Below are positions 9,701 through 20,080 of a stretch of 64,000 bases of DNA, in pieces. The position numbers were made by a program, and so were the translations under genes. The notes under the pieces were generated by a model. It searched no databases and was not told where the DNA came from. It worked only from the letters and a program-made list of their open reading frames with translations. Each line of letters begins with the position of its first letter. Position 1 is the stretch's first letter. Source of the DNA: Dolomedes plantarius (taxonomy: Eukaryota > Arthropoda > Arachnida > Araneae > Dolomedidae); assembly GCA_907164885.2 (NCBI GenBank), contig OU015499.1, positions 149,425,149 through 149,489,148 on the forward strand, in the 5' to 3' direction.

Positions 9701-12051
9701 CCGTGATTTTGATTCCAAAAATTTTATTACAAGAATGTTGGCGAAGAAAATTGCCGTGGGATGCCAGACTACCCAGTGATCTCGAGAAAAAATTCCAAAA
9801 ATGGAAAAATGAATTGAAATTCTTGCAAGATATCAGAATCCCTAGAAGAATATTGAGAAATTCTGATCTGGATACTAATTTGTCATTTCACGTGTTTTGT
9901 GATGCGTCACAACACGCTTATGCAACCTGTATATATCTTAGACAAGAAAATAATTTTGGCGCTAAATGTCAATTGGTGCAAGCTCGTGCTCGTGTAGCAC
10001 CTTTGAAATCTGTCTCAATTTCCAGGCTTGAACTCCTAGCATGTTGTTTGGGAGTTAGACTGATGAACTCTATTAAGAAAGATTTTCCTTACGAGAGAGC
10101 TCAGATTTTTTACTGGACAGATTCCATGAATGCTTTGTTCTGGATAAAAAACCAAGAAGCTTGGGCGGTGTTTGTTATGAACCGTGTTATTGAAATCAGA
10201 TCTTTGAGCAACACAGATGAGTGGAAATTTGTTCCAGGAAGTATGAATCCTGCCGACCTCCCGTCACGTGGTTGTAATGCTGATGTCCTACTCGAATCTG
10301 TCTGGTGGGAGGGTCCTGAGTTTTTGAAAACACCCATCAGTGAATGGCCAAAGCACAAAGCGTCCCCTGAAATGCATATCGTTAACTCGGAAAAGAAGAA
10401 ATCAATTATTTCCGCCTTGAACACAGAAAACACGGGAAAGTTTTATGAAAGATACTCTTCTTACATGAAGTTATTGAGAATTACAGCATGGATATGCAGA
10501 TTCATCTCGAACATACGAAATTCCCATCGTACTTCAGGGGAACTTAACAACAAAGAATTGAAGCATGCTGAAATAATCTTGATGAAGATGGTTCAGAGAG
10601 AAGAGTTTCCTAACGGAATTGAAGGCCGTTTGCAGAGATTACATCCTATGGTAGATAAAGAAGGACTTTTAAGAGTAAAGTCTCTTATCCTCAGAAGCAA
10701 AGATAGCACAGATTTTCGTTTGCCTATTATTCTACCTGGAAATCACTACATAGTGCAGAGACTAATAGAGTGGAAACATAAAGAGTTGAATCACGCAGGT
10801 GTCCAAATATTAATGAATAACCTACGGGAGAGGTATTGGATACTGAGATGTAGAAGATCCATCCGACAAGTGACATTGCGTTGTGTTAGATGCAGAAGGT
10901 TTACTGTGAACTCTGTTCAACCAGAATCCCCTGCTTTGCCAGAAGATCGAATTAGAGATGCAGCCCCGTTCGAGGTTACCGGTGTTGATCTAGCTGGTCC
11001 TTTACATTTGAGACACGGGGGAAAATGTTGGATCGTGCTGTACACTTGTGCAGTTTACAGAGCGGTTCACTTCGAATTATTAACGTCATTGTCATCAGAA
11101 GCATTTTTGCAAACACTGAGAAGGTTTGTTGCGAGAAGAGGCAGACCTTTAATTATATACAGTGATCGAGGTACAAATTTTTGTGGAGCTTCGAAGTTAT
11201 TCGCCGACCCTGCACATGCAAAAATCCGTAACGAAGCTCTTGTAAAGAACATAACATGGAAATTCAACCCTCCAGCTGCACCATGGTGGGGTGGCTGGTG
11301 GAAGCGGTTAATAGGCTGTACAAAGCAAATTTTGAGAAGAATATTGGGACGAGCAGCCTTGGACTTTGAAGAACTTTATACGGTTATATGCGATATTGAA
11401 GGCTTGATGAACTCTAGACCACTAACTACTATCTGCGAAGATACTGATGATTTGGTTCCCTTGACTCCTAATATGTTTATACAAGGAATTACAGAAACTG
11501 GACTTCCCGACCTAGATAACCTTGAAAACGTGAATCTTAAAAGAAGATTTCGATATTTGTTAAAGTTGAAAAAAAATTTACGTAGCAGATTCAGAGTCGA
11601 GTACCTGGGGCAATTAAAAAATTCTAAAGGGATGGCTAAGAACAACAAGAAAATTGCTGTAGGAGATATTGTTCTGGTAGGTCACGATAACCAAAGAAGA
11701 ATAAATTGGCCATTGGCTAAGATAGTAGAAGTATATCCTGGTAAGGATGGATTAGTTAGGGTGGCTAAAATTAAGACGGAAAACGGTTTTTTAATACGTC
11801 CAGTACAAAGACTGTATCCTTTGGAAATTTCTACTGAGGAAAGTGGCAACATTCGAACAAAATGTACTACACTTATAGCTAAGATACCTCCTCGAGAAAC
11901 TTCGAAGAGATGCACTGATAATTCGAAGCTGTCCCCGAGTACAGACCCCAGTGCTGTCAAGAAGACGGACTCTGTTGTGAGATCCAGTCAGCAACCACGA
12001 GTTACTAGAAAGGGCAGAATCATTAAGACTCCAAATAGACTGAATTTATGA
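6736..12051 (+). CDS. BEL/Pao Gag-Pol polyprotein, uninterrupted
   Basis: 1771 codons without a stop. In order: Gag core of the DUF1759 type (about 119-310); Cys/His knuckles (357-423); aspartic protease (IIDSASHRSYL, Asp479); reverse transcriptase (about 745-930, VIADIRKAF with Asp811, YVDN at 888-891); RNase H (FCDAS Asp1056, WTDS Asp1129); integrase HHCC finger (His1348, His1353, Cys1383, Cys1386); integrase core (GVD Asp1418, YSD Asp1477); and a DUF5641-type C-terminus (GDIVLVGHDN...NWPLA). The ATG at 6736 follows a 309-base leader after the PBS. Oddities: the position 45 residues after Asp1477, Glu in the other BEL copy of this window (WWGGWWE), is Lys1523 (codon AAG at 11302-11304); the RT box is YVDN rather than YVDD; the protease box is DSA rather than DSG or DTG. 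It may therefore be translated but defective in integration. Confidence 0.95.
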   Translation: MDQLIKLRGSYRGTFTKFAEKVKDFLKSEAIDLDSCAGFLAQLQEKYSKIESFDEEILNTLRSDKNCTQKMLNDEIESADNYSGTFIDLKTKLERRLNSSGDLNGTHIESEANSKRNFKLPKIELQKFDGNLKDWLSFWGLFEKIHKDANISEVDKFQYLLQSTQKGSRAREVVESFPVTAENYQQAVECLHTRFGREDVLVEVYVRELLSLVLGNTLGQEHKLPISKLYDRLETQLRSLKMLGVTSDKYASMLYPLVESSLPIELLRIWERHLNSVSLGSNDKTFNKLETLMQFLRNEIQGEERINLATSGFGFENKTKKSFQNKSKYFPNQNKAIPTGMELLTSSQGKQSREHECVFCDKPHPSAECRKVVNFTYEQRKQSLMNRGGCFKCLKLNHVSSSCRSKYNCTICGKSHHSLLCRNNQKFTPNTQGVRSDKATSVQDETLANVSSTPRVLLPTLVVVLKGDNRSLKIRAIIDSASHRSYLLESTAEKVGYKSMRKEKLKHSLFGGSSTNTCEHNVYKAYLSDIGDNYRCNFDVLNQTTICQTMPPSTQLCEDDLSDMGIRLEDCLEPWPIELLMGADVAGKLMTGKLKRLKSGLTAVETKLGWTVLGRTKGHSEQTENLVVTSMLATDVRIADLWELDSLGIRDPAEKQSQLELEEASGKHFEKTLSRDGDGRYVVSLPWIEGHQVLSDNKVVAERRLKSTVNALKNKGLIEDYEEVFNEWLGEKIIEEVKPDELEKTNCHYLPHRAVIKEHSTTRIRPVFDASAKEKGSFSLNDCLTKGPNYIKLIPSVLNKFRLNKYGVIADIRKAFLQIGINEADCDFLRFLWWENGDPNKMKIFRHRRVVFGVNSSPFLLGATLNYHLSNVPVYLQETATKLKMSMYVDNCVTSCDSEEEMINFIKESKEIMSSACFDLRGWMVNGLQPETSETLEETVSVLGLNWNVSEDTLYCDPKFSDYEDVNLSKRIILSLASQIFDPIGFLCPVILIPKILLQECWRRKLPWDARLPSDLEKKFQKWKNELKFLQDIRIPRRILRNSDLDTNLSFHVFCDASQHAYATCIYLRQENNFGAKCQLVQARARVAPLKSVSISRLELLACCLGVRLMNSIKKDFPYERAQIFYWTDSMNALFWIKNQEAWAVFVMNRVIEIRSLSNTDEWKFVPGSMNPADLPSRGCNADVLLESVWWEGPEFLKTPISEWPKHKASPEMHIVNSEKKKSIISALNTENTGKFYERYSSYMKLLRITAWICRFISNIRNSHRTSGELNNKELKHAEIILMKMVQREEFPNGIEGRLQRLHPMVDKEGLLRVKSLILRSKDSTDFRLPIILPGNHYIVQRLIEWKHKELNHAGVQILMNNLRERYWILRCRRSIRQVTLRCVRCRRFTVNSVQPESPALPEDRIRDAAPFEVTGVDLAGPLHLRHGGKCWIVLYTCAVYRAVHFELLTSLSSEAFLQTLRRFVARRGRPLIIYSDRGTNFCGASKLFADPAHAKIRNEALVKNITWKFNPPAAPWWGGWWKRLIGCTKQILRRILGRAALDFEELYTVICDIEGLMNSRPLTTICEDTDDLVPLTPNMFIQGITETGLPDLDNLENVNLKRRFRYLLKLKKNLRSRFRVEYLGQLKNSKGMAKNNKKIAVGDIVLVGHDNQRRINWPLAKIVEVYPGKDGLVRVAKIKTENGFLIRPVQRLYPLEISTEESGNIRTKCTTLIAKIPPRETSKRCTDNSKLSPSTDPSAVKKTDSVVRSSQQPRVTRKGRIIKTPNRLNL

Positions 12052-12156
12052 ACTCATTGACTATTTTCTTTGCTTCCCATTTATTTGTTTATTGTAACAT
12101 GTTTATTAATGTTTTCTTTTCCTTTTGTTTGATTTTGAGCCTTGGTGACCAAAACC

Positions 12157-12169
12157 AAAGGTGGGAGGA
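12157..12169 (+). promoter_or_regulatory. Polypurine tract of BEL/Pao element
   Basis: AAAGGTGGGAGGA directly before the 3' LTR, the expected plus-strand primer site. The second BEL copy has the matching AAAGGTGGGAG at 24747-24757. Confidence 0.85.
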
Positions 12170-12562
12170 TGACCCGTTCTTACCAGCAGGTGGCGGGTCC
12201 GTGTTTTGATTATTGCCTTGGCCTTGGAGGTTTGGCATGTAGGAAAGAACTAGATCCATGGTCATGTGTTTTTTTGTACTCTATTCTCTCTTTTAGGTTG
12301 GAAGTAGTCGCTTAAAAGTGCTATTCTAAAGAAAGCTTTTATAGCTGATGGTTGTAATATTTTAGACAGTGGTGTAATTCGCCTCTGAATGTGCTAGTTT
12401 CTTCATGTAAATCTTAAGAATAAATGTTTTGTGATGTACAAAGACCATGATTTTGCCTGAATCCACACTGACTACAAAACAACGCCGGCGTAATCGAAAA
12501 GACCCGTCAGGTAAACTAAGATTTTAATTATAATTTCAAGTTTGGAATTTTGAGACGGGACA
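12170..12562 (+). repeat. 3' LTR of BEL/Pao element
   Basis: 393 bp, identical to the 5' LTR except A at 12538. The flank after it (12563-12840) is AT-rich with small ACAAACAAATGA repeats and no gene. Confidence 0.95.
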
Positions 12563-12845
12563 TTGAAAACAAACAAATGAACACAAACAAATGAAAGAAA
12601 AAGCTGCAGGTAATTTATACATACCTTTAAGATGTAAAAACCTATAAAAATACTATTTTATACAATGCAAAAAGAAAAAAAGTGATTTGGGGTATGCAGT
12701 TTGGAACATTATATTATATAATCTACTAAATGTTACTATTTTAATTTCATTTTTTAATTTTTGTATCTACTTGGGTACATAAGCAATAAGTACACAGTTT
12801 TGATTGCTGAATAAATTTATTTCAGCATTCAAAAAGGAAGTGAAA

Positions 12846-14263
12846 TTACATTTTCAAGACTCATCTTCCTCATCAACATTATGGATATTTGCATTATTAC
12901 TGGTTGTGCTCGACAAACATACATTATTTACAGAAGCCTCACTCTCAATCTGCTTTTCATATTAAACATGTCTTTATTAAACATATTTAACATTGCTTCT
13001 GTTACTTCATACTACGATTTGTTGGCTGCTGATAAGGCGGGATGACGTAATACTTTAGACTTAATAGACTGATGGAGTATGTCAAGATCTTTGAATACTT
13101 TACAGGGATCAGCATTTGTTGCTTGAAAAGCAGCATTTACAGATTCAAAGTCCTGAATCACTGGCAAAATGAATTTGAGATACATAACTGATTCCTTATA
13201 TCATTTATGATCCTTGTATGGTAATTCCTATCCTTGTCAGCAATAAGGTTAAAATATGATTTTAATTCAAGCCAATGAGCAAGGATAACTGATATGCATT
13301 TACTTTTTACCAGCCATCTGGTGTTGCGAGGCGTAATGAATTTTTGTGGCTAAACACATCCCTCATTGATTAAGGAGAAAATGGTTTTAAATTCATCTTG
13401 CCTTAATGGACTGAATTTGAACCATCTAGCAATTTCCGATATCATGAAATCAATATTGGAAGGCAACTTACGGTTTGGAGACTCACAGCACAGTGCTCAA
13501 CTATGACATGTGCATTTCACAAAAATTATACCTGGATTTTTTGCTCTTAGGCGAGATAGTACGGAATTAAAATCACCGCATACATTACTGGCACCATCTG
13601 ATGAAAATCCGATGCAGTTCTTTAAATAAATATCGTGCATTGATAAAAACTGTTCAATTGCATCAAGCAGATTTTTCCCGTTGTTGAAATTACTGGGATT
13701 ATGCCCAAAAAATTCTGTTTTCATTCTACTTTCATTTTCGGAGAAAAATCTTACACACAAGCATAGTATTTTTTGTGGCTGATATGTCTGTTGATTCATC
13801 TATGAGAAGTGAATATTTACTAGATTTTAACTCATTTATTAAAAATTCTTTTAGAGCAGCATTGACAACATTTTTAATTATACACGAACACTCTATGCAG
13901 TCGTAATGTTTCAAGATTAGAACATTTGCTATTTTCTGTTATAATTTCAGTGAGATGATCTGCTACTGTAATACTACAGTAGCAAGCAAGTACAACACTA
14001 AACTTAATTTCAAACTCTTTCAGTGCTTGGTTTGTCTTTGTGGAAAATTTAAGCGGTTTGATAAACTTCATCCTTTTTTCATTTTTTTTTAGTTTTCAGT
14101 TTTTTCATGCATTTTTTAAGTTGTGCTTCTTAAATGAGGTTATGGTGCACTGGCATAACTTACAAAAACATGATGAATGTTTTAATTATAACCAATTATG
14201 TTCATTTTCCCAAAATGGATTATATTTCCTAGAATCGTTATACGAAGAGTTCGACTTATTCAT
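12846..14263 (-). pseudogene. hAT-like transposase remnant (BED finger / DUF4371 type)
   Basis: Read on the minus strand from an ATG at 14261-14263: a BED-like zinc finger (W near the start, CFCKLCQC, then KKH..), broken by two stops; then FEIKFSVVLACYCSITVADHL; then KYSLLIDESTDIS and IGFSSDGASNVCG, blocks typical of DUF4371/ZMYM-like domesticated hAT transposases; then FVKCTCHS, a stop, and further conserved text (LPSNIDFMISEIARWF; PVIQDFESVNAAFQATNADP). At least five stops or shifts interrupt it. No terminal inverted repeats or 8-bp target duplication were found around it. Confidence 0.75.
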
Positions 14264-14559
14264 CTTCAATAAGAAAATTCTTTTTCGTCAATAAAATAAT
14301 CATAATAATATAATATATATATATATATAGGAAGAATCAACATAAATTTGTATTTCTCCTCCTAATCAATCCTAACAAAGTTCTAAGATAAGAACGTTAC
14401 GTGAACGTGACCGGCTGCGATTGTTTGTTTTGGTTCAGGAAAAATCAATGTTGCCACCACTGAAGGTAAATGTGGAAAATAAAAATGTAGAACCGCGAGA
14501 AAATATGAAAAAAAACAAAGAATATATGAAAATTCCCACTTTGGTCGGATTTTTTTTTT

Positions 14560-14745
14560 AATAAAGATGGGGAAAATTAGCCAAAAAAAGCCAAAAATGG
14601 CTTGGCTATTTCTTCTTAAATTTTTTTAGCCAGCCATGCTCAAAACTAGCCAAATTGGCTATTTTTAGCCAAATCTGGCAACCCTGGTTCAGCGCGATAA
14701 CACTGCGCTACTGCAGCACACAAGCAGGTGAGCAAGATGGAAATC
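14560..14745. repeat. 'AGCCAAAA' inverted-repeat-rich segment with tRNA-like end
   Basis: AGCCAAAAATGGCTTGGCTA and several TTTAGCCAA words form short inverted repeats, ending AAATCTGGCAACC, also present near 5.5 kb. On the minus strand TAGCGCAGTGTTATCGCGCT resembles a tRNA A box. The interval 14746-15628 is AT-rich with no supported gene. Confidence 0.4.
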
Positions 14746-15628
14746 GTCTTTGAAAATTACATACAAAAACCTCTGTGATCTTTTAAATATGACTTAATTT
14801 CTTCGTTTGTTTAAAATTTAAAAAGGCAAAAGATGGACGGGAGATGAGGCAAACTTTTGACGTAACGATAGGGATAGTTCATTTGTTAGATGGACAGTAT
14901 TTTTGCTAATATTCTTGAGAAAATTTTGCCATCATAGATTTATACAGAAACATTTTAGAAATAGGCAAAAACTATTCAATTTTATAGGAGAAAATCATCG
15001 TGAAAAAGGTGTTCAAAGTTTTTTTTTTTTTTTTAAACTGACCAAAAACTATTCGATGAGGAATGATATGATTTTTGAAGAAAAAAAAATAAAAATTTTC
15101 TGATGGAAAAAAAATCCGTTTCTCCTCTGTTCTTTACTTTTAAGTCCTTTTTCGTATTACGGCCAAATCTCTACATCCCAATAAAAAGAAAAAAATTTAC
15201 ACTGCTTTCTCATCACGAAGAAGGAATGAACATAGACATTTAGCTTAACATAATATATTAAAATTGCTTTTCCATAACTCTGTAGCGTAAACATTTGAGT
15301 AAAATAAAGATAAAAATTGTAATTTATAAAATACATAAAAATCTTTATAAAACTCTTCATAGCCAAAAGAACACTCGGTAAATACTGCTTTACTTTTAAC
15401 ACAGCAGCATTCAACAAGTATTCATCTGGCTTTTATGTTAGTAAGATACTTTTTATCTATGTAAATGAAGTACAAAACAAATCCTGCATAGACATTAATT
15501 ATAATAGATGCTTTTGGAGCTAAAGAAATGCTATTAAGCTGCTGCTGTTTATAGAAAACAGTAGAAATTAACAAGTATTTTCCATTTGCTTTAGACCTTG
15601 ACGATTCATAAAAAATATACAGTTTATA

Positions 15629-15768
15629 CAGGGGTATAACTAGGCATTTAGGGGCCCTGGGGCAAGGATGCATATCAGGCCCCTTGAAATATTACGACTC
15701 CATTTTTTACCCCCTGTCTTGGGGGACCTGAGCATTACCCCAATTGTCCCAGCCTAGTTACGTCCCCG
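15629..15768. mobile_element. hAT-type MITE, 140 bp
   Basis: GC-rich repeat with imperfect terminal inverted repeats (CAGGGGTATAACTAGGC; right end read inward CGGGGACGTAACTAGGC). It is flanked by an exact 8-bp duplication AGTTTATA (15621-15628 and 15769-15776), the target size of the hAT superfamily. It has no coding capacity. The last bases (CCCCG instead of CCCCTG) suggest a one-base loss. Confidence 0.8.
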
Positions 15769-15930
15769 AGTTTATATAAAGAGAACTATAACATTAAAAT
15801 AATTTTTAAACACTTCATATCCACAGGAACAATTGATAAAAACATGTTATTATAGTTAATATGACTGTGCATGACAAAATCATTGTAAAAAATGTTTAGC
15901 TGTGATAAGTAAAATTAACAAAAGAAAAAA

Positions 15931-16618
15931 TCTATATATATAAAACAGTTCCGTAACTGACTCATTCATTCACTGACTGACTGACTGACATACAACGCGC
16001 AGACCAAACCGCTGGACCTAAAGGGCTAAAATTTTGCATGGCGATTCTTCTAATAATGTAGGGGTGCACTAAGAAAGATTTTTCAAAAATTCTTCTTAGA
16101 TTTTTTTTAATTAAATTTTTAAGCTATTTTTTAAACTTTTTTTACGTTTGCATTTAAAATAATACATTGAGGGTTATAAAATTTATATCACGAGAAAGAT
16201 CATAAAAATTCCTTCAAAAGGAAATTTTTCTCGAATTTTTACCTCCATTTCCTGATTTTTGGTGAATTTTTAAAGATTAATTTTTAGAATTAAATTTATT
16301 AAATGCTGATCACGTGATTTCTTTTTCTGGTACTTTCAATAAATTTATCGTCACGTGCGTAACAATTAAATAGACAAAAAACAAACATTTTTTCTTTCTA
16401 ATGCAGCAGACGATTGGATATTACCCCAAAAAAATAAAAATTCCTTATGATTTTTTTATAAATATATATATATAAATATTTTTTTACATCAATTGTATAT
16501 ATTGATCGTCTCATTTATTATAAATATATATATTTATTTTTTTTGGCATTAATTGCATACATTGACCGTTGTATTTAATTTGAATGTACTCCGTAGCGAA
16601 TCTCGGGTTTTCAGCTAG
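15931..16618 (+). mobile_element. Short non-autonomous Helitron, copy 1
   Basis: Starts TCTATATATATAAAACAG, ends TTTTCAGCTAG, and sits between A (15930) and T (16619). These are the 5'-TC, 3'-CTAG and A/T insertion rules of Helitrons, with no target duplication. A second copy at 20081-20746 shares the whole length. The CTGA-rich stretch after the 5' end is expanded (GACTGACTGACTGAC). No Rep/helicase coding sequence. Confidence 0.75.
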
Positions 16619-17242
16619 TTAACATATAGAAATAGAGGAAAAAAGTTTGTGAACATTATATGAAAATGAATCGTGATTTGCAATCTAGCTCCCTTTGGCA
16701 AAAACAACTTTCGAGAACTATTATTGTTTCCAAGATACCTGGGGCTGACGACTGTCTCAGTCAGTCTGGTATACATATGAAAACAAGGCAGAAAACATAA
16801 ACATATACATAAACACACAATCAGAAGAATTTTTATTTATGAACAATTGTAAAATCAGGCTGATAAACATATAAAAACAAAAAATTATAGAAGAAATATG
16901 AAAAAATGATTTGTTGAGTGATAATAAAAAATTTCCTGTTATTCTTTTCTTTCACCTGAGTACTTTAAGTGCCATGAAATATGTGATTTGTTGAATAAGC
17001 TTAGAAATTTTTTTTTAAGGCAGGTACTCTAGGCAACAGCCATAAAGAACATTTTGAGCACCTTGCAGAAATTTATATATATAACTAGAAAAACTCATAC
17101 ATTCAGTAACTAGTGATGGTCACACAACTTACACTGAGATAAAGCTTTTTGTATGGTAGTGTACTTTTTGTAAATATGAACAGCTGTTCTCAATTTTGTT
17201 TGGTTTGGAGCAGTACGGTCAACTTTTGCTACACGAGGGTTA
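16619..17242. other. AT-rich spacer
   Basis: No gene, RNA or element ends recognised between the Helitron and the PIF/Harbinger element. The target TTA of the latter is at 17240-17242. Confidence 0.6.
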
Positions 17243-17493
17243 GGCCCTTTTCAGACGAGGCACATAGTTGATCAAACTGATTTCCGGGCGGCTGTCAAGG
17301 ATTGTAGCCACCATGCAAATGTATGGAAATCGCCGAAACCTTTTCACACGGAGTGAATTCTGTGCCCAGACATTTCGACATCTGGCACTTGTGCCGCTGG
17401 CGCTCTCACCCCGATGAGTAGACTCAACACAAAAGACATTACTGAAGGTACGCTCTTCACACCAGCCGCCTAACTGCATGAGCTCAGTTCAGT

Positions 17494-17670
17494 ATGGAAA
17501 GCGTTTCAATTGCAAGTTTGAATGTGGAACAATTCATCGAAGAAATTCGTATTACTCCCGCGATATGGGACATGAGGTGTGATGAATATAGCGATAAAAT
17601 TAAAAGGGGTGAAGCTTGGAGGGAATTGGCACGCAAATTTTATTCCGACTTCAAAAAAATTTATTTTTGA
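17494..17670 (+). pseudogene. MADF-domain protein start (Harbinger accessory protein)
   Basis: 58 codons beginning MESVSIASLNVEQFIEEIRI, then TPAIWDMRCDEYSDKIKRGE and AWRELARKF. This is the N-terminal part of a MADF (Myb/SANT-like) DNA-binding domain, which many PIF/Harbinger elements encode next to their transposase. The frame stops after KKIYF where AT-rich DNA begins, so the protein is truncated, unless the rest was spliced. Confidence 0.7.
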
Positions 17671-19652
17671 ATTTGTGGCTTAAAAAATAGAGCAGATTCT
17701 GCAGATTACAAATATATATAATTTATGTACTTTTTGACACTCTAACAACAATTATTAGCAACTTAAAAATGTAAACATACATTTAAATCCCATATAATGG
17801 GAAAGTATTTTTTGCGTTTTTCTCAAAATGTGATTTTTTCATGTAATGGTACACTTTCTGCAAAATCTGTTGCAAGTACATCTCTGTAATTTTAAACGTC
17901 AATAGAATAAGTGCTCTTGTATCAATATAACCTATATTTTTATTTTTAAACCTTAAGATATTTTTGTAAATGGTGAAAATGTATGACAAAAATATGCAGA
18001 TTTCTCATAAGTGAAATTTATAATTTTTTTTTAAAAATTTAAAATAGTGTAACAAAGATTTAAATGGGTTAACTATATAAAATAAACTGTGTTTGATCAT
18101 CACACAAGATTTCAAGGTAAGACTTTCACTAAATTTTTGAAAAAGTGTTACAAAGTGAATACCTCAAAAATTTCAGGGGGAAAAGTATGTTTGTTTATAT
18201 TGTTATTTTAAATTTACCTTTCAATCCAAAAAGAATTTTTTTATCTTAAAATATTCATAAAGGTCTTACTAAATTAACATAAAAAATCATTATGATACAT
18301 GCATATTTGTATAAGATATGGGCTTTAAAAGAATAGCCCAAATTTCCAACTTCTTAGTTGTCGCAGACGTCCCAGTCCCCTTGCAAATATCGATATAAAT
18401 AAATACAGATGCCTGCTCAATAAAGTAGTCGGTACCATTCAAATTTAAAAGTTCATTTGTTATTTTGTTAATGGTGGTTAAAAACTCCAAAATTAAAAGA
18501 ACATTTTTAACTTTTTTAGAATTTTTTTAAAAATTTATTTAGAAGCCGCATTATCATTAAAAAAATGAACAGAAATATTTATTTGGTCATTTCAACGAAA
18601 TATATTCTTTATCATTGGTTGTTTATTTGATGTTTCTATGGTGACATACGTCACTCTCTTTACATTACTTGTCAAACAGCATTACATCGATTAGTACAGG
18701 TTATGACTGTTACACTTAAAAATATATGTGGGAGCACCAAATTGCGTGAATTTACCCATTATTTAATAAATTTATCTAGATTCGCAAATGTGAACGTCGC
18801 CTTATGCCTACAATTTGAATAGTTTTCATATGAGGAAGGTTTTTGCATTAACCCTTTCAGGTGTGCAATTTAATTATTATAATTTTTTTTAAAAAGTAAG
18901 AATGAGGTATAGTGGTCCTACAAATAAAAGAAATGAGATTTAAAAAATTTTCAGAGCAAATATAAAAATAATACATTTTGTATTTTTTTAAGTAAAAACC
19001 TGAGTGCCATGTTATGATGCTTTCTTAAATCTATATTCCCCTACATCATTATAAATCAAAGACCAATATTGTGTTATAAAATTGGTGTAAAAGAAAGGTA
19101 TTGGTAGAAGAAAAGTATAATATTTAAGTTAAAGTTTTTGAAATTTAAAAATGTAAGGAGGGAAATCACCTTAAAACCTTAAAAAAACTCAATATTTTAT
19201 TATGATTTAATTATGAAGAATGGAATAAAAGGAATCTTATGAAAAAAATGAAGTCGATATTACAACCGATTTTATGGCCAAATGTATAAAGCTAATAGTA
19301 AAGTAATTTATAGAAAATTTAAACTTTAAATGGTTTTTTTCTAAAAACTGTTATTTTGAAACTTGTGCGCACTATTTCTTCAAAACTAATCGTCCCAAAT
19401 TGCTAAAATTTTGTATACATGTATATCTTCTATGTTTATACAAATTCTATCTAGATTTAGTTAAGTACATATCACTAATTTTTTACAGCAATTTTTTTTC
19501 CTTTGATATTTTTTGTAGATTACAATACATTTGCCTGAAAAATATTTTTATGGGAAATATTGTAATTATTTTAGGTGTAGATTAAAGTATGACCTATGGA
19601 TAGAATATATATACACATAATTTAATGTAGTAAACTGTCTTCCACATAATTT

Positions 19653-19697
19653 TTCAGTCGCGTTTTCGCCTGTTACGCAGGCGAAAACGCGACTGAA
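19653..19697. repeat. Perfect 20-bp hairpin
   Basis: TTCAGTCGCGTTTTCGCCTG (19653-19672), five-base loop TTACG, then its exact reverse complement (19678-19697). It is GC-rich within AT-rich DNA, near the right end of the Harbinger element. Confidence 0.95.
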
Positions 19698-19879
19698 CGA
19701 AGCTGCTGACGAAGCGTTGCCACAACCCCAGAAGAGAAGGTTTCGCCTTGAATTGAGCGCCGCGCCTCGTGTGAAAAGAACCTCACACGGCAGTCAACTA
19801 CATGAAAATAAACAATGCAAGTCAGTTGGATCAAGAAATGTGCCTCGTCTGAAAGAGGCCTTAATTAGACCGGGACCTA

Positions 19880-20050
19880 CTGCTTAAAGCCGATTCCGAA
19901 CGGCTACAAATGTCCATGCCAAGATTGGTATTCGAACCCACAGACTCTGGTACTGAACGCCAACGCCCTAGCCATTCAACAATCGTCCGGCCAGCTGTTC
20001 TCCAACACATCCCAAGTGAAGCACTTCTACTGATATTCACTGCTTCTAGC
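19880..20050 (-). repeat. tRNA-derived SINE
   Basis: Minus strand: A-box-like TGGCTAGGGCGTTGGCGTTC, B box GTGGGTTCGAATACC about 35 bases later, then a body ending AATCGGCTTTAAGCAGTAGG. It lies between the Harbinger right end and the second Helitron. Confidence 0.55.
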
Positions 20051-20080
20051 ACCCACAATCATCCATCACTCGAAGTCTAA

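Larger units (their letters stand above)
6011..12562 (+). mobile_element. Full-length BEL/Pao LTR retrotransposon
   Basis: A complete element: 393-bp 5' LTR, tRNA-Lys-type primer-binding site, one long gag-pol frame, purine-rich tract and 393-bp 3' LTR. The LTRs start TGACCC and end GGGACA. They differ at one position (T at 6379, A at 12538), so by the usual logic of LTR divergence the insertion is very recent. No target duplication is visible: TTAAT precedes the element and TTGAA follows it. Three active-site positions of the polyprotein look unusual (see the CDS entry). Confidence 0.95.
17243..19860 (+). mobile_element. Non-autonomous PIF/Harbinger element
   Basis: Left end GGCCCTTTTCAGACGAGGCA and right end, read inward, GGCCTCTTTCAGACGAGGCA form terminal inverted repeats with two mismatches in 20. 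They continue imperfectly (CACATAGTTGATC / CACATTTCTTGATC) and into a CTTTTCACACG subterminal word. A 3-bp duplication TTA flanks it (17240-17242; 19861-19863), the TWA target of PIF/Harbinger. It encodes only the first part of the MADF accessory protein. From 17671 to 19650 it is AT-rich with no open frame of note, and no DDE transposase is present. Confidence 0.88.

Noticed and set aside
12846..14320. Complete hAT transposon around the DUF4371-type remnant
   Set aside because: No paired terminal inverted repeats or 8-bp duplication could be found, so only the coding remnant is annotated.
19880..20050. Functional tRNA gene
   Set aside because: A and B boxes are present, but no matching acceptor stem, a non-tRNA body follows, and the same layout recurs as dispersed repeats.
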